Below are positions 1 through 7,520 of a DNA stretch of 51,153 nt, in pieces. The DNA comes from Pseudomonadota bacterium. Its GTDB lineage: Bacteria > Pseudomonadota > Gammaproteobacteria > Burkholderiales > Thiobacillaceae. The stretch is from the NCBI GenBank assembly GCA_021802945.1, contig JAJZRE010000010.1:1-51153 (forward strand), read 5' to 3'. A program made the translations under genes and the position numbers. The notes below the pieces were generated by a model. That model made no database searches, was not told where the DNA came from, and saw only the letters and a list, made by a program, of their open reading frames with translations. Positions within the stretch are counted from its first letter, which is position 1. Each line of letters opens with the position of its first letter.

Positions 1-120
1 GGTCCTGATCTGGCGGCGCGCGGCATGGCCGGGCGCGTGCTGGACGGAGTCAATGTCGTGGATTACGGCGGTTTTGTGGATCTGGTCGCAGAGCACAGCA
101 ACTGTCAGTCTTGGCTGTAA
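1..120 (+). CDS. dsrH: DsrH, C-terminal part (gene runs off the left edge)
   Basis: The open frame enters from the left edge and ends at TAA 118-120. The last 39 residues include VDYGGFVDLVAEHS and end in CQSWL, which resembles the C-terminus of DsrH/TusB-family proteins. In the known family DsrH forms an alpha2beta2gamma2 hexamer with DsrE and DsrF that passes persulfide sulfur to DsrC in the cytoplasm. The position directly before dsrC matches the order dsrE-F-H-C of sulfur oxidisers and supports the call. The N-terminus and the conserved cysteine region lie outside the window. It probably shares a transcript with dsrC, whose start is 23 bases downstream. Confidence 0.8.
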   Translation, partial: GPDLAARGMAGRVLDGVNVVDYGGFVDLVAEHSNCQSWL

Positions 121-143
121 CTTTTAATCAAAGGAGTATTGCT

Positions 144-479
144 ATGCCCATGGTGAATATCGCCGGTAAGGAAGTCGAAGTTGACGAGGAAGGCTATCTG
201 GTCGACTTGTCGCAGTGGAACGAAGACATCGCCAAGTACATGGCGGTCGAAGAGAAGGTCGATCTGACCGACAGCCACTGGGAGGTCGTCAACTTCCTGC
301 GTGAATACTATGCCGAATACCAGATCGCGCCTGCAGTGCGCGTCCTGACCAAGGCCATCGGCAAGAAGCTCGGCCCGGAAAAAGGCAACAACAAGTACCT
401 GTACGAGTTGTTCCCCTACGGCCCCGCCAAACAGGCTTGCAAGATCGCTGGCCTGCCCAAGCCGACCGGCTGCATCTAA
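144..479 (+). CDS. dsrC: DsrC, sulfur-trafficking protein of the Dsr pathway
   Basis: A 111-residue protein starting MPMVNIAGKEVEVDEEGYLV, of typical length for DsrC. The C-terminal arm carries both functional cysteines of true DsrC: Cys99 (in QACKIAG) and the penultimate Cys110 (PTGCI), eleven residues apart. In the family these form a trisulfide with sulfur that DsrAB oxidises, and DsrMKJOP is thought to act on the trisulfide. The ATG at 144 is preferred because AAGGAG lies about 7 bases before it; a longer in-frame TTG at 111 would overlap dsrH and has no comparable site. A 182-base gap with a strong hairpin follows, which may let dsrC be expressed more strongly than the genes downstream. 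Confidence 0.97.
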   Translation: MPMVNIAGKEVEVDEEGYLVDLSQWNEDIAKYMAVEEKVDLTDSHWEVVNFLREYYAEYQIAPAVRVLTKAIGKKLGPEKGNNKYLYELFPYGPAKQACKIAGLPKPTGCI

Positions 480-493
480 GCTTTAATCCCGTC

Positions 494-521
494 GGGCCGC
501 CCCGAAGTTGCGGGGCGACCC
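494..521 (+). promoter_or_regulatory. GC-rich hairpin between dsrC and dsrM
   Basis: GGGCCGCCCCG (494-504) and CGGGGCGACCC (511-521) form an 11-position stem with one C/A mismatch and a 6-base loop. No run of T follows, so it is not a classical intrinsic terminator. It sits 15 bases after the dsrC stop in the longest gap of the dsr run (480-661). It could stabilise the dsrC transcript against 3' decay or cause partial termination. The role is inferred; the pairing is visible. Confidence 0.6.
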
Positions 522-661
522 TGATTCGGGTTGTGTTTCCCAATCGAATGCGTCTGGGCGGGGCCGGGCCTGCGTTCGATTTGTAAACCCAACGTTGGTA
601 GGGGATGCGGTTCCGCGCGCCTCAGTGCGTTGCGGAGCGGAATCCAATAGGAGATAAAGGT

Positions 662-1396
662 TTGTCTACTGTGACGATGATTTATGCCGGTGTCTTTTAC
701 ATCGCTGCCTTCCTTCTGGTGGCGGGCCTGGCCTACAAGATTTTTGATTACAGCCGCACGCCTGCGCCGCTGGTCATTCCGACTACGCCCGCACCCACCA
801 CGCGAACCGGCGTTGTTTACCGGATGGCGAAAGAGGTCGTCGTGTTCGAGTCCTTGTTCAAGTCGAACAAATGGATCTGGGTGTTCGGCTGGCTGTTTCA
901 TTTCGGTCTCTTCCTGGTCTTGGCCCGGCACCTTCGTTACTTCACGCAGCCCGTCTGGTTCTGGGTCGACATCGTGCAGCCTTTCGGCAAGTACGCCAGC
1001 ATCATGATGGTGCTTGGCCTGGCTGGCCTGCTGGCACGTCGTTTCGTCGTCGACCGGGTTCGCTACATCTCCACGCCCTCGGACTACCTCATGCTGGCGC
1101 TGCTGCTTGCGATCGGCGCGTCCGGCATGATGATGACCTTTGTTGCACATACCGACATTGTGGCGCTGAAAGAGTTCTTCATGGGCCTGATGTATCTGGA
1201 TATCCAGCCGCTTCCGCAGGATCCGGTCCTGCTGGTGCATCTGGCGCTGGTGGCTTCGTTGATGGTGATCTTCCCGATCAGCAAGCTGCTGCATGCGCCG
1301 GGCGTGTTCTTCAGTCCCACCCGCAACCAGGTCGATAATCCGCGCGAGCATCGCCACGTCGCGGCGTGGGCTGCACGACTGGATCAGAACGGCTGA
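662..1396 (+). CDS. dsrM: DsrM, membrane cytochrome b subunit of DsrMKJOP
   Basis: A polytopic membrane protein of about 244 residues related to NarI-type cytochrome b. Hydrophobic segments occur at the N-terminus (IYAGVFYIAAFLLVAGLAY), around WLFHFGLFLVLARHLRYF with two histidines, and near the C-terminus (VHLALVASLMVIFPISKLLH). The family binds haem b and passes electrons between membrane quinone and DsrK. The start is uncertain: TTG at 662 has AGGAG (649-653) 8 bases upstream and is preferred; GTG 671 and ATG 677 are alternatives. The frame stays open upstream to 605, but there it encodes an unlikely arginine-rich leader. dsrK follows after 50 bases. Confidence 0.9.
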   Translation: MSTVTMIYAGVFYIAAFLLVAGLAYKIFDYSRTPAPLVIPTTPAPTTRTGVVYRMAKEVVVFESLFKSNKWIWVFGWLFHFGLFLVLARHLRYFTQPVWFWVDIVQPFGKYASIMMVLGLAGLLARRFVVDRVRYISTPSDYLMLALLLAIGASGMMMTFVAHTDIVALKEFFMGLMYLDIQPLPQDPVLLVHLALVASLMVIFPISKLLHAPGVFFSPTRNQVDNPREHRHVAAWAARLDQNG

Positions 1397-1446
1397 TTCG
1401 TTGCCAACGATCGACGAACGCATAAGTACGGACAGAGGACTCACAA

Positions 1447-2988
1447 GTGGCAGCTGCTGAATTTGACATTCCAGAAATCAAAGACGATATCGAGATTCCC
1501 AAGCTCCGGGAAGGCGTCATGTCGCATGTCAAGTCCTTTCCTGCCCCCAAGGCGGTTCAGGATTTCATGGGCTATCCGCACGAGCTGGGCGAGGACTGGA
1601 AAGAGCGCGCCATCGACAAGATGGGGGACTTGCTCGGCAAGTACCGCTCGCTGAAGGTGTTCCTGGACGCTTGCGTGCATTGCGGCGCCTGCACCGACAA
1701 GTGCCATTACTACCTGGGCACGTCCGATCCCAAGAACATGCCGGTTGCGCGCCAGGACCTGATGCGCCAGGTCTACCGCCGCTACTTCACCACCGCGGGC
1801 AAGCTGTTCCCCAAGCTGGTGGGCGCCAAGGATCTGACCAGGGAAATCCTCGACGACTGGTACAGCTACTACCATCAGTGCTCGGAATGCCGCCGCTGCT
1901 CGGTGTTCTGTCCGTACGGCATCGACACCGCCGAAATCACCATGGCCGGCCGCGAGATTCTCAACCACGTCGGCATAGGGCAGAAGTATTCCAACGAGAT
2001 TCTGGGCAAGGTCCAGAAGATCGGCAACAACCTCGGCCTGCCCGGCCCCGCGCTGGAAGACACGCTGGAAGGTCTGGAAGAGGACATCGAGGCCGACACG
2101 GGTGTTCCGGTGAAAATGCCGATCGATGTGAAGGGCGCCGAAGTGCTGCTGGTCACGCCGTCCGCCGATTTCTTCTCCGAGCCGCACGTCGAATCGCTGA
2201 TCGGCTACGCCAAGGTGTTCCACGCTGCCGGCATCAACTGGACGCTGTCCTCGCACGCCTCGGAGGCCGGCAACTTCGGCCTCTTCAACGGCAACTACGA
2301 AACCATGCGCAAGGTCGCCATGCGCATCCGCGACGCCGCGCTGGAACTCGGCGTCAAGCGCATCGTGGTCGGCGAGTGCGGCCATGCCTGGCGTGTTGCC
2401 TACAGCTTCTGGAACACGCTGACCGGCATCGGCTACGGCGGCAATGACCCCTTCTCGATCGAACTGCAGAAGCAGCTCGACCCGGCTTATCCGCAACCGC
2501 AGCACATCTGCGAACTGACCAACGATCTGATCAAGTCCGGCAAGATCAAGGTCGATCCGTCGCAGAACGACGATCTGGTGGTGACCTACCACGACTCGTG
2601 CAACGTCGCGCGCGCGTCGCGCATGGGCACCGAGCCCGGCGGCCAGTTCACCATTCCGCGCGAGCTGATCAAGTCGGTGGCGAACAATTTCCACAACATG
2701 GCGGACGACACCATTTACGAGTCCACCTTCTGCTGCGGCGGCGGCGGCGGCCTGCTGACCGATGACCTGATGGAAGTGCGCGTCAAGGGCGCATTGCCGC
2801 GCGTCACGGCCCTGAATAATGTGGTCAAGGAATACCAGGTCAATTTCATGGCCACCATCTGCGCCATCTGCAAGGCGCAGTTCACGAAAGTTCTGCCCAA
2901 ATATGGCTTCGACATGAGCATGGTGGGCGGTGTCCATCAACTGGTCAGCAAGGCGATCAAGCTGGACGTGCCACCGCAGGCCGATTGA
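1447..2988 (+). CDS. dsrK: DsrK, heterodisulfide-reductase-like Fe-S subunit
   Basis: A 513-residue cytoplasmic protein. Two [4Fe-4S] motifs lie in the first third (CVHCGACTDKCHYY and CSECRRCSVFCPYG). CCG-type elements follow in the C-terminal half (GECGHAW, TYHDSCNVA and FCCGGGGG), the signature of the catalytic non-cubane cluster of heterodisulfide reductase HdrD/HdrB. By family knowledge DsrK is the catalytic subunit proposed to act on the DsrC disulfide or trisulfide and exchanges electrons with DsrM. The start is GTG 1447 with GAGG about 10 bases upstream. It is the second gene of the dsrMKLJOP block. Confidence 0.95.
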   Translation: MAAAEFDIPEIKDDIEIPKLREGVMSHVKSFPAPKAVQDFMGYPHELGEDWKERAIDKMGDLLGKYRSLKVFLDACVHCGACTDKCHYYLGTSDPKNMPVARQDLMRQVYRRYFTTAGKLFPKLVGAKDLTREILDDWYSYYHQCSECRRCSVFCPYGIDTAEITMAGREILNHVGIGQKYSNEILGKVQKIGNNLGLPGPALEDTLEGLEEDIEADTGVPVKMPIDVKGAEVLLVTPSADFFSEPHVESLIGYAKVFHAAGINWTLSSHASEAGNFGLFNGNYETMRKVAMRIRDAALELGVKRIVVGECGHAWRVAYSFWNTLTGIGYGGNDPFSIELQKQLDPAYPQPQHICELTNDLIKSGKIKVDPSQNDDLVVTYHDSCNVARASRMGTEPGGQFTIPRELIKSVANNFHNMADDTIYESTFCCGGGGGLLTDDLMEVRVKGALPRVTALNNVVKEYQVNFMATICAICKAQFTKVLPKYGFDMSMVGGVHQLVSKAIKLDVPPQAD

Positions 2989-3034
2989 TTGCGATTTATC
3001 TATCTTTAGTTACGTAGGCGTTAGGAGAACCAAC

Positions 3035-4993
3035 ATGGCTGTCACGACGAACAAAGCAAAAACCGAAGGCGTTACATGGCGTCGTTATAAGGATGGCGAG
3101 TCCGACCAGAACTACCGTTCTTCGCAGGACCGCATCTTCCAGTCGAGCTGGACGCACAAGTGCCCCGAGTACATGCTCTCCACGCCGCCTTGCCAGGGCT
3201 CCTGCCCGGCCGGCGAGGACATCCGTGGCTACCTCAACATCGCGCGCGGCATCGAGAAGCCGCCCGCGGGCGTGACCTGGCAGGAATACGCCTTCCGCCG
3301 CATCACCGAAGCCAACCCGTTCCCCGGCGTGATGGGCCGTGTCTGCCCCGCACCCTGCGAGTCCGGCTGTAACCGCAACATGGTCGAAGACCACGTCGGC
3401 ATCAACTCGGTCGAGCACTTCGTCGGCGACTGGGGCATCGAAAACAACATGACCTACACGTCGACCGCCGCCGAGACCGGCAAGAAGGTCGCCGTGATCG
3501 GCGCCGGTCCTGCCGGCCTGGCCGCCGCCTACCAGCTGCGCCTGCGCGGCCACGGCGTCACCATTTTCGACGAGCACGAAGAGCTCGGCGGCATGATGCG
3601 TTACGGCATTCCCGGCTTCCGCACCCCGCGTGAAATGCTCGACGCCGAAATCAAGCGCATCATCGACCTCGGCGTCGAAACCCGCCTGAAGACCCGTATC
3701 GGCTCCGACATCAGCTTCGAGCAGCTTGAAAAGGACTACGACGCCATTTTCATGGCGATGGGCGCCCAGGCCGGCCGCCCGCTGCCGGTTCCCGGCGCCG
3801 AAGCGCCCAACTGCGTGACCGCCGTTGCGTTCCTGCGCGCCTTCAACGAAGGCCGCCTGCAGCACGTCGGCGACCGCGTCGTGGTCATCGGCGGTGGCGA
3901 CACCTCGATCGACGTCGCGACCGTTGCGCGCCGCCTGGGCAATGTCACCAAGTCCGGATCGCACGACGACCGTCCCGAGAACGTCATCGCCGGCCACATG
4001 GCGTCCGACGTGGCCTCGATCTCCGCCCGTGAAGGCGCCGAGGTGGTGCTGGTTTCGCGCGCCACCATCGACAAGATGGCCGCCAACAAGCACGAAGTCG
4101 AACATGCCCAGCAGGAAGGCATCGAGATCATCGGCGGCGTGACCCCGGTGGCCGTGGTCGTCGACGCGAACGGCCGTGCCACCGCCCTGCGCGTGGCCGA
4201 CTTCGTGATGGAAGGCAAGGAAACCAAGATCGTCGAAGGCACCGAGCGTGACCTGCCGGCCGACCTGATCGTGTCCGCGATCGGCCAGGGCGTGGATTTC
4301 ACCGGCCTGGAGAAATTCAACAACAACAACGGCCTGATCAAGACCGACAAGAACTATCGCTTCCCCGGAAGCGAAAAGATCTTCGTCGGCGGCGACGTGA
4401 TCCGTCCGCACCTGCTGACCACCGCGATCGGCCACGCCTCGATCGCGGTCGACGGCATCGATGCCTTCCTCAAGGGCAAGGAGCTCGACAAGCGCCCGAA
4501 AGTGGACGTCCACCACTTCGACGAAATCCGCAAGTGGCTCGAATCCGGCCACGAGTACAGCGAAGTCAAGGGCCAGATCTGGGGCACCTCGGAGCGCAAG
4601 GACATCCTGCACAACTTCGAAGACCGTTCGGCGCGTCATATCATTCCGCACAACGAACTGTTCCTCGGCCACTTCCCCAACGTGCCGCGCAACATTCGCG
4701 AAGTCACCGTGCTCGACAAGCAGGGCGCGCTGGGCAACTTCGAAGAGCGTCTGCATGCGCTGTCCGAAAAGGCGGTCGTCGACGAAGCCAAGCGCTGCAT
4801 GTCCTGCGGCCAGTGCTTCGAATGCGACAACTGCGTGGTGTACTGCCCGCAGACCGCCGTGTTCAAGGTTAAGAAGAAGGACAACCCCACCGTGGGCCGT
4901 TACGTCGACACCGACTACGCCAAGTGCATCGGCTGCCACATCTGCGCCGACGTCTGCCCGACCGGCTACATCGTCATGGGTATGGGTGACTGA
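3035..4993 (+). CDS. dsrL: DsrL, NAD(P)H-linked iron-sulfur flavoprotein
   Basis: A 652-residue protein related to the small subunit of glutamate synthase. Order of parts: an N-terminal Fe-S region with cysteines at about 43, 53, 57, 104, 108 and 112; an FAD Rossmann fold at about 152-180 (VAVIGAGPAGLAAAY); a second dinucleotide fold (VVVIGGGDTSIDVA); and a C-terminal ferredoxin domain with CMSCGQCFECDNC and CIGCHICADVCPTG. In purple sulfur bacteria DsrL is the electron acceptor partner of oxidative DsrAB and reduces NAD(P)+. Its presence argues for a sulfur-oxidising, not sulfate-reducing, Dsr system. ATG 3035 has TTAGGAGAA just upstream; an upstream extension to 2930 would overlap dsrK and is rejected. 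Confidence 0.95.
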   Translation: MAVTTNKAKTEGVTWRRYKDGESDQNYRSSQDRIFQSSWTHKCPEYMLSTPPCQGSCPAGEDIRGYLNIARGIEKPPAGVTWQEYAFRRITEANPFPGVMGRVCPAPCESGCNRNMVEDHVGINSVEHFVGDWGIENNMTYTSTAAETGKKVAVIGAGPAGLAAAYQLRLRGHGVTIFDEHEELGGMMRYGIPGFRTPREMLDAEIKRIIDLGVETRLKTRIGSDISFEQLEKDYDAIFMAMGAQAGRPLPVPGAEAPNCVTAVAFLRAFNEGRLQHVGDRVVVIGGGDTSIDVATVARRLGNVTKSGSHDDRPENVIAGHMASDVASISAREGAEVVLVSRATIDKMAANKHEVEHAQQEGIEIIGGVTPVAVVVDANGRATALRVADFVMEGKETKIVEGTERDLPADLIVSAIGQGVDFTGLEKFNNNNGLIKTDKNYRFPGSEKIFVGGDVIRPHLLTTAIGHASIAVDGIDAFLKGKELDKRPKVDVHHFDEIRKWLESGHEYSEVKGQIWGTSERKDILHNFEDRSARHIIPHNELFLGHFPNVPRNIREVTVLDKQGALGNFEERLHALSEKAVVDEAKRCMSCGQCFECDNCVVYCPQTAVFKVKKKDNPTVGRYVDTDYAKCIGCHICADVCPTGYIVMGMGD

Positions 4994-4995
4994 GC

Positions 4996-5493
4996 GTGGC
5001 GGGCAAGATCAAACGCCTCCTGGCTTTGGGCGCGGTCGTCCTGACGACCGCGGCGCTGGCTTGGGCCGGGTCGGACGACCAGCCCAAGGCCGGTGGCGCG
5101 CCCAAGCCGGTAATTACGAAGGCCGCCAAGGGCGAACAGTGTGTCGAGCCCAACGACTTCATGCGGCGGAACCACATGAAGGTTTTGTTGCATCATCGCG
5201 ACGAAACCGTCCTTGAAGGTATCCGCACCAAGAAATACAGCCTCAAGGAATGCATCAACTGCCATGCCAGCGAAAAGACAGGCAGCGTTGCCGCTTCCAA
5301 GGACGATTTCTGCGTGAGCTGCCATAGCTATGCGGCGGTGAAAATTGACTGTTTCGACTGTCACTCCACCAAGCCGCAGGGTTCGATGGCGATGCATCCG
5401 CTGAATGCCGAGACGGCGCACTATGCGCACAAGCTTGCCGCCCAGGCCGATCGCAAGATCAGCGCGGAAGACATGGCTGGAATTGCACAATGA
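4996..5493 (+). CDS. dsrJ: DsrJ, periplasmic trihaem cytochrome c
   Basis: A 165-residue protein with an N-terminal signal/anchor (KIKRLLALGAVVLTTAALAWA) and three haem c motifs: CINCH, CVSCH and CFDCH. Cys49 in GEQCVEPNDF lies upstream of the first motif and fits the cysteine reported as an unusual axial haem ligand in Allochromatium DsrJ. It acts in the periplasm as part of DsrMKJOP. The start is GTG 4996, two bases after the dsrL stop, and the stop overlaps the dsrO start (ATGA), indicating translational coupling. The length and motif count match the family. Confidence 0.95.
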   Translation: MAGKIKRLLALGAVVLTTAALAWAGSDDQPKAGGAPKPVITKAAKGEQCVEPNDFMRRNHMKVLLHHRDETVLEGIRTKKYSLKECINCHASEKTGSVAASKDDFCVSCHSYAAVKIDCFDCHSTKPQGSMAMHPLNAETAHYAHKLAAQADRKISAEDMAGIAQ

Positions 5494-6266
5494 GCGATAT
5501 GAAACCAATGCCCGAGACTTCGCCCAACTCGCCTGAGCGGCGCCGGTTCATCAGTGCAGCCACCGTCGCGGCAGGGGTGACCCTGGTTCCTGGCGTGATG
5601 CTGATTGAAGTGGCCCATGGCCGCCCGGAAGATCAGCCCGCCAGCAGCGCCGTGCGCTGGGGCATGCTGGTGGACGCGACCAAGTGTGCCGCCGGCTGCG
5701 ATGAATGTGTGTCTGCATGCAGCACCGAAAACGGCTGGACGCCGGTTGCGGAAAGCAAGCACCCCAAACAGGCGCCGCAGTGGATTCGCAAGCTCGAACT
5801 GCAGGATCCGCTGACGCAGATGGAAACCAATCTGCCGATGATGTGCCAGCACTGCGCCGAGCCGCCGTGCGTGGACGTGTGTCCGACCGGCGCCTCGTTC
5901 AAGCGGGCCGACGGCATCGTGCTGGTCAACCGCCACACCTGCATCGGCTGCCGCTATTGCATGATGGCGTGCCCCTACAAGGCACGCTCGCTGGTGCACG
6001 AGCCGCTGAACGACACCCAGAAGCCTGATGTGCCGCGTGGCATCGGCTGCGTCGAGGCGTGTACCTTCTGCGTGCAGAAAGTCGATCGCGGCGACGGCAC
6101 GACAGCGTGCGTCGAGGCCTGCACGGCTGCCGGCCACAACGCCCTGGTGTTCGGCGACATGAATGACCCCGAAAGCGAGATTTCCAGGCGCCTGCGCGAA
6201 CTGCCCACCAAGCAGGTACGCGCCGACCTGAATCTCAACCTCGGCGTTCGCTATCACGGAATCTAA
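5490..6266 (+). CDS. dsrO: DsrO, periplasmic four-cluster ferredoxin subunit
   Basis: A 258-residue protein with a Tat-type signal (ERRRFISAATVAAGVTLVPG), so it is exported folded. Four [4Fe-4S] binding sites can be traced: CAAGCDECVSACS, CQHCAEPPCVDVCPTG, CIGCRYCMMACPYK and CTFCVQK with CVEACTAAG. By family it is the electron-transfer subunit between DsrJ and the membrane subunit DsrP, related to PsrB/HmeA. It overlaps dsrJ by four bases and lies 6 bases before dsrP. Confidence 0.95.
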   Translation: MSDMKPMPETSPNSPERRRFISAATVAAGVTLVPGVMLIEVAHGRPEDQPASSAVRWGMLVDATKCAAGCDECVSACSTENGWTPVAESKHPKQAPQWIRKLELQDPLTQMETNLPMMCQHCAEPPCVDVCPTGASFKRADGIVLVNRHTCIGCRYCMMACPYKARSLVHEPLNDTQKPDVPRGIGCVEACTFCVQKVDRGDGTTACVEACTAAGHNALVFGDMNDPESEISRRLRELPTKQVRADLNLNLGVRYHGI

Positions 6267-6272
6267 AACAAC

Positions 6273-7475
6273 ATGGCAAGCATTACCTTCCGCGAAGTAG
6301 AGGGCAGCAGCCTGAAATACTGGCTGTTGTTCGGGGGCATCGGCCTCTTTGTGCTGTTCGGCTTCCTGTCCTATCTGTACATGCATCATCACGGCCACGT
6401 GGTGACCGGCATGGACAACCAGATCGTCTGGGGTCTGCCGCACGTGTTCGCGGTGTTCCTGATCGTGGCCGCTTCGGGTGCCCTCAACGTCGCCTCGATC
6501 GCTTCAGTGTTCAACAAGCCGATGTACAAGCCGCTGGCGCCGCTGTCGGCCATTCTGGCATTGGCGCTGATGCTGGGCGGCCTGCTTGTGCTGGTCCTCG
6601 ATCTGGGTCGCTCCGACCGCCTGATCGTGGCGATGACGCACTTCAACTTCACCTCGATGTTTACCTGGAACGTGTTCCTCTACTCCGGTTTCTTCGCCCT
6701 GGTGGGGATCTATCTGTGGACCATGCTGGACCGCAACGTCAAGGCCTATTCCAAGGCGGCCGGCACGGCGGCATTCATCTGGCGCCTGATCCTGACCACC
6801 GGTACCGGCTCGCTGTTCGGCTTCCTGATCGCGCGTGAACTGTATGGTACGGCGATGCTGGCACCGATGTTCATCATCATGTCCTTCGCCTACGGCCTGG
6901 CCATCTACCTGATGGTGCTGGCTGCCGCCTATGCCTGGACCGGCCGTCCCTTGGGCGATGCGGTGATGTTGCGACTGAAGAGCCTGTTGGCTGTGTTCGT
7001 CGCCGCGGTGCTGTATTTTGTCGTGGTGTATCACCTGACAAACCTGTACTTCGCCAAGATGGGCAGCGTCGAAAGCTTCATCCTGCGCGATGGAGGCATC
7101 ATTACCACCTTGTTCTGGGTGGGCCAGATCGTGATCGGCTGCGTGATTCCGCTCGTGATTCTGCTGACCGGTCTCGGCAAGCAGCGGACGTGGATCATGA
7201 TCGCCTGCTTCCTCGTCGTGCTGGGCGGCATTGCGCAGATGTACGTCACGATCATCGGCGCTCAAGCCTATCCGCTGGACATGTTTCCGGGGATGACGAT
7301 GAAGAGTTCGTTCTACGACGGCGTGGTCCACGGCTATGCGCCGACCATGCCCGAGCTCTTCCTCGGTCTCGGCGGCGTGGCGATCGCACTGCTGGTGACC
7401 ACGTTTGCGGTAAAAGTGCTGCGTTTGCTGCCGGCAAATCTGGACGACGCAACGGTTGCCAAACTGGAACATTGA
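6273..7475 (+). CDS. dsrP: DsrP, NrfD/PsrC-type membrane subunit
   Basis: A 400-residue, very hydrophobic protein with about ten membrane helices, of the NrfD family found as quinone-interacting subunits of respiratory complexes. Clear helices include LLFGGIGLFVLFGFLSYLYM near the N-terminus and IMIACFLVVLGGIAQMYVTI in the C-terminal part. In DsrMKJOP it is the partner of DsrO and probably exchanges electrons with the quinone pool. ATG 6273 follows the dsrO stop closely with no strong Shine-Dalgarno, which fits coupled translation. It is the last of the membrane-complex genes; dsrN begins 45 bases later. Confidence 0.94.
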   Translation: MASITFREVEGSSLKYWLLFGGIGLFVLFGFLSYLYMHHHGHVVTGMDNQIVWGLPHVFAVFLIVAASGALNVASIASVFNKPMYKPLAPLSAILALALMLGGLLVLVLDLGRSDRLIVAMTHFNFTSMFTWNVFLYSGFFALVGIYLWTMLDRNVKAYSKAAGTAAFIWRLILTTGTGSLFGFLIARELYGTAMLAPMFIIMSFAYGLAIYLMVLAAAYAWTGRPLGDAVMLRLKSLLAVFVAAVLYFVVVYHLTNLYFAKMGSVESFILRDGGIITTLFWVGQIVIGCVIPLVILLTGLGKQRTWIMIACFLVVLGGIAQMYVTIIGAQAYPLDMFPGMTMKSSFYDGVVHGYAPTMPELFLGLGGVAIALLVTTFAVKVLRLLPANLDDATVAKLEH

Positions 7476-7520
7476 TCGCAGAAGCCTGTCAGGCGGGGGC
7501 CTGGCAGGCGGGCATCAGGC

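Noticed and set aside
1441-2940. Long antisense open frame opposite dsrK (499 residues), and similar ones opposite dsrL, nifJ, polA and uvrD
   Set aside because: High GC at third codon positions keeps antisense frames open. The products are rich in His, Arg, Asp and Gly with no recognisable motif, while the sense frames encode known proteins.
5010-5493. A second haem protein reading in another frame across dsrJ
   Set aside because: Only the listed frame has the three CxxCH motifs, the signal sequence and the overlaps expected for dsrJ.
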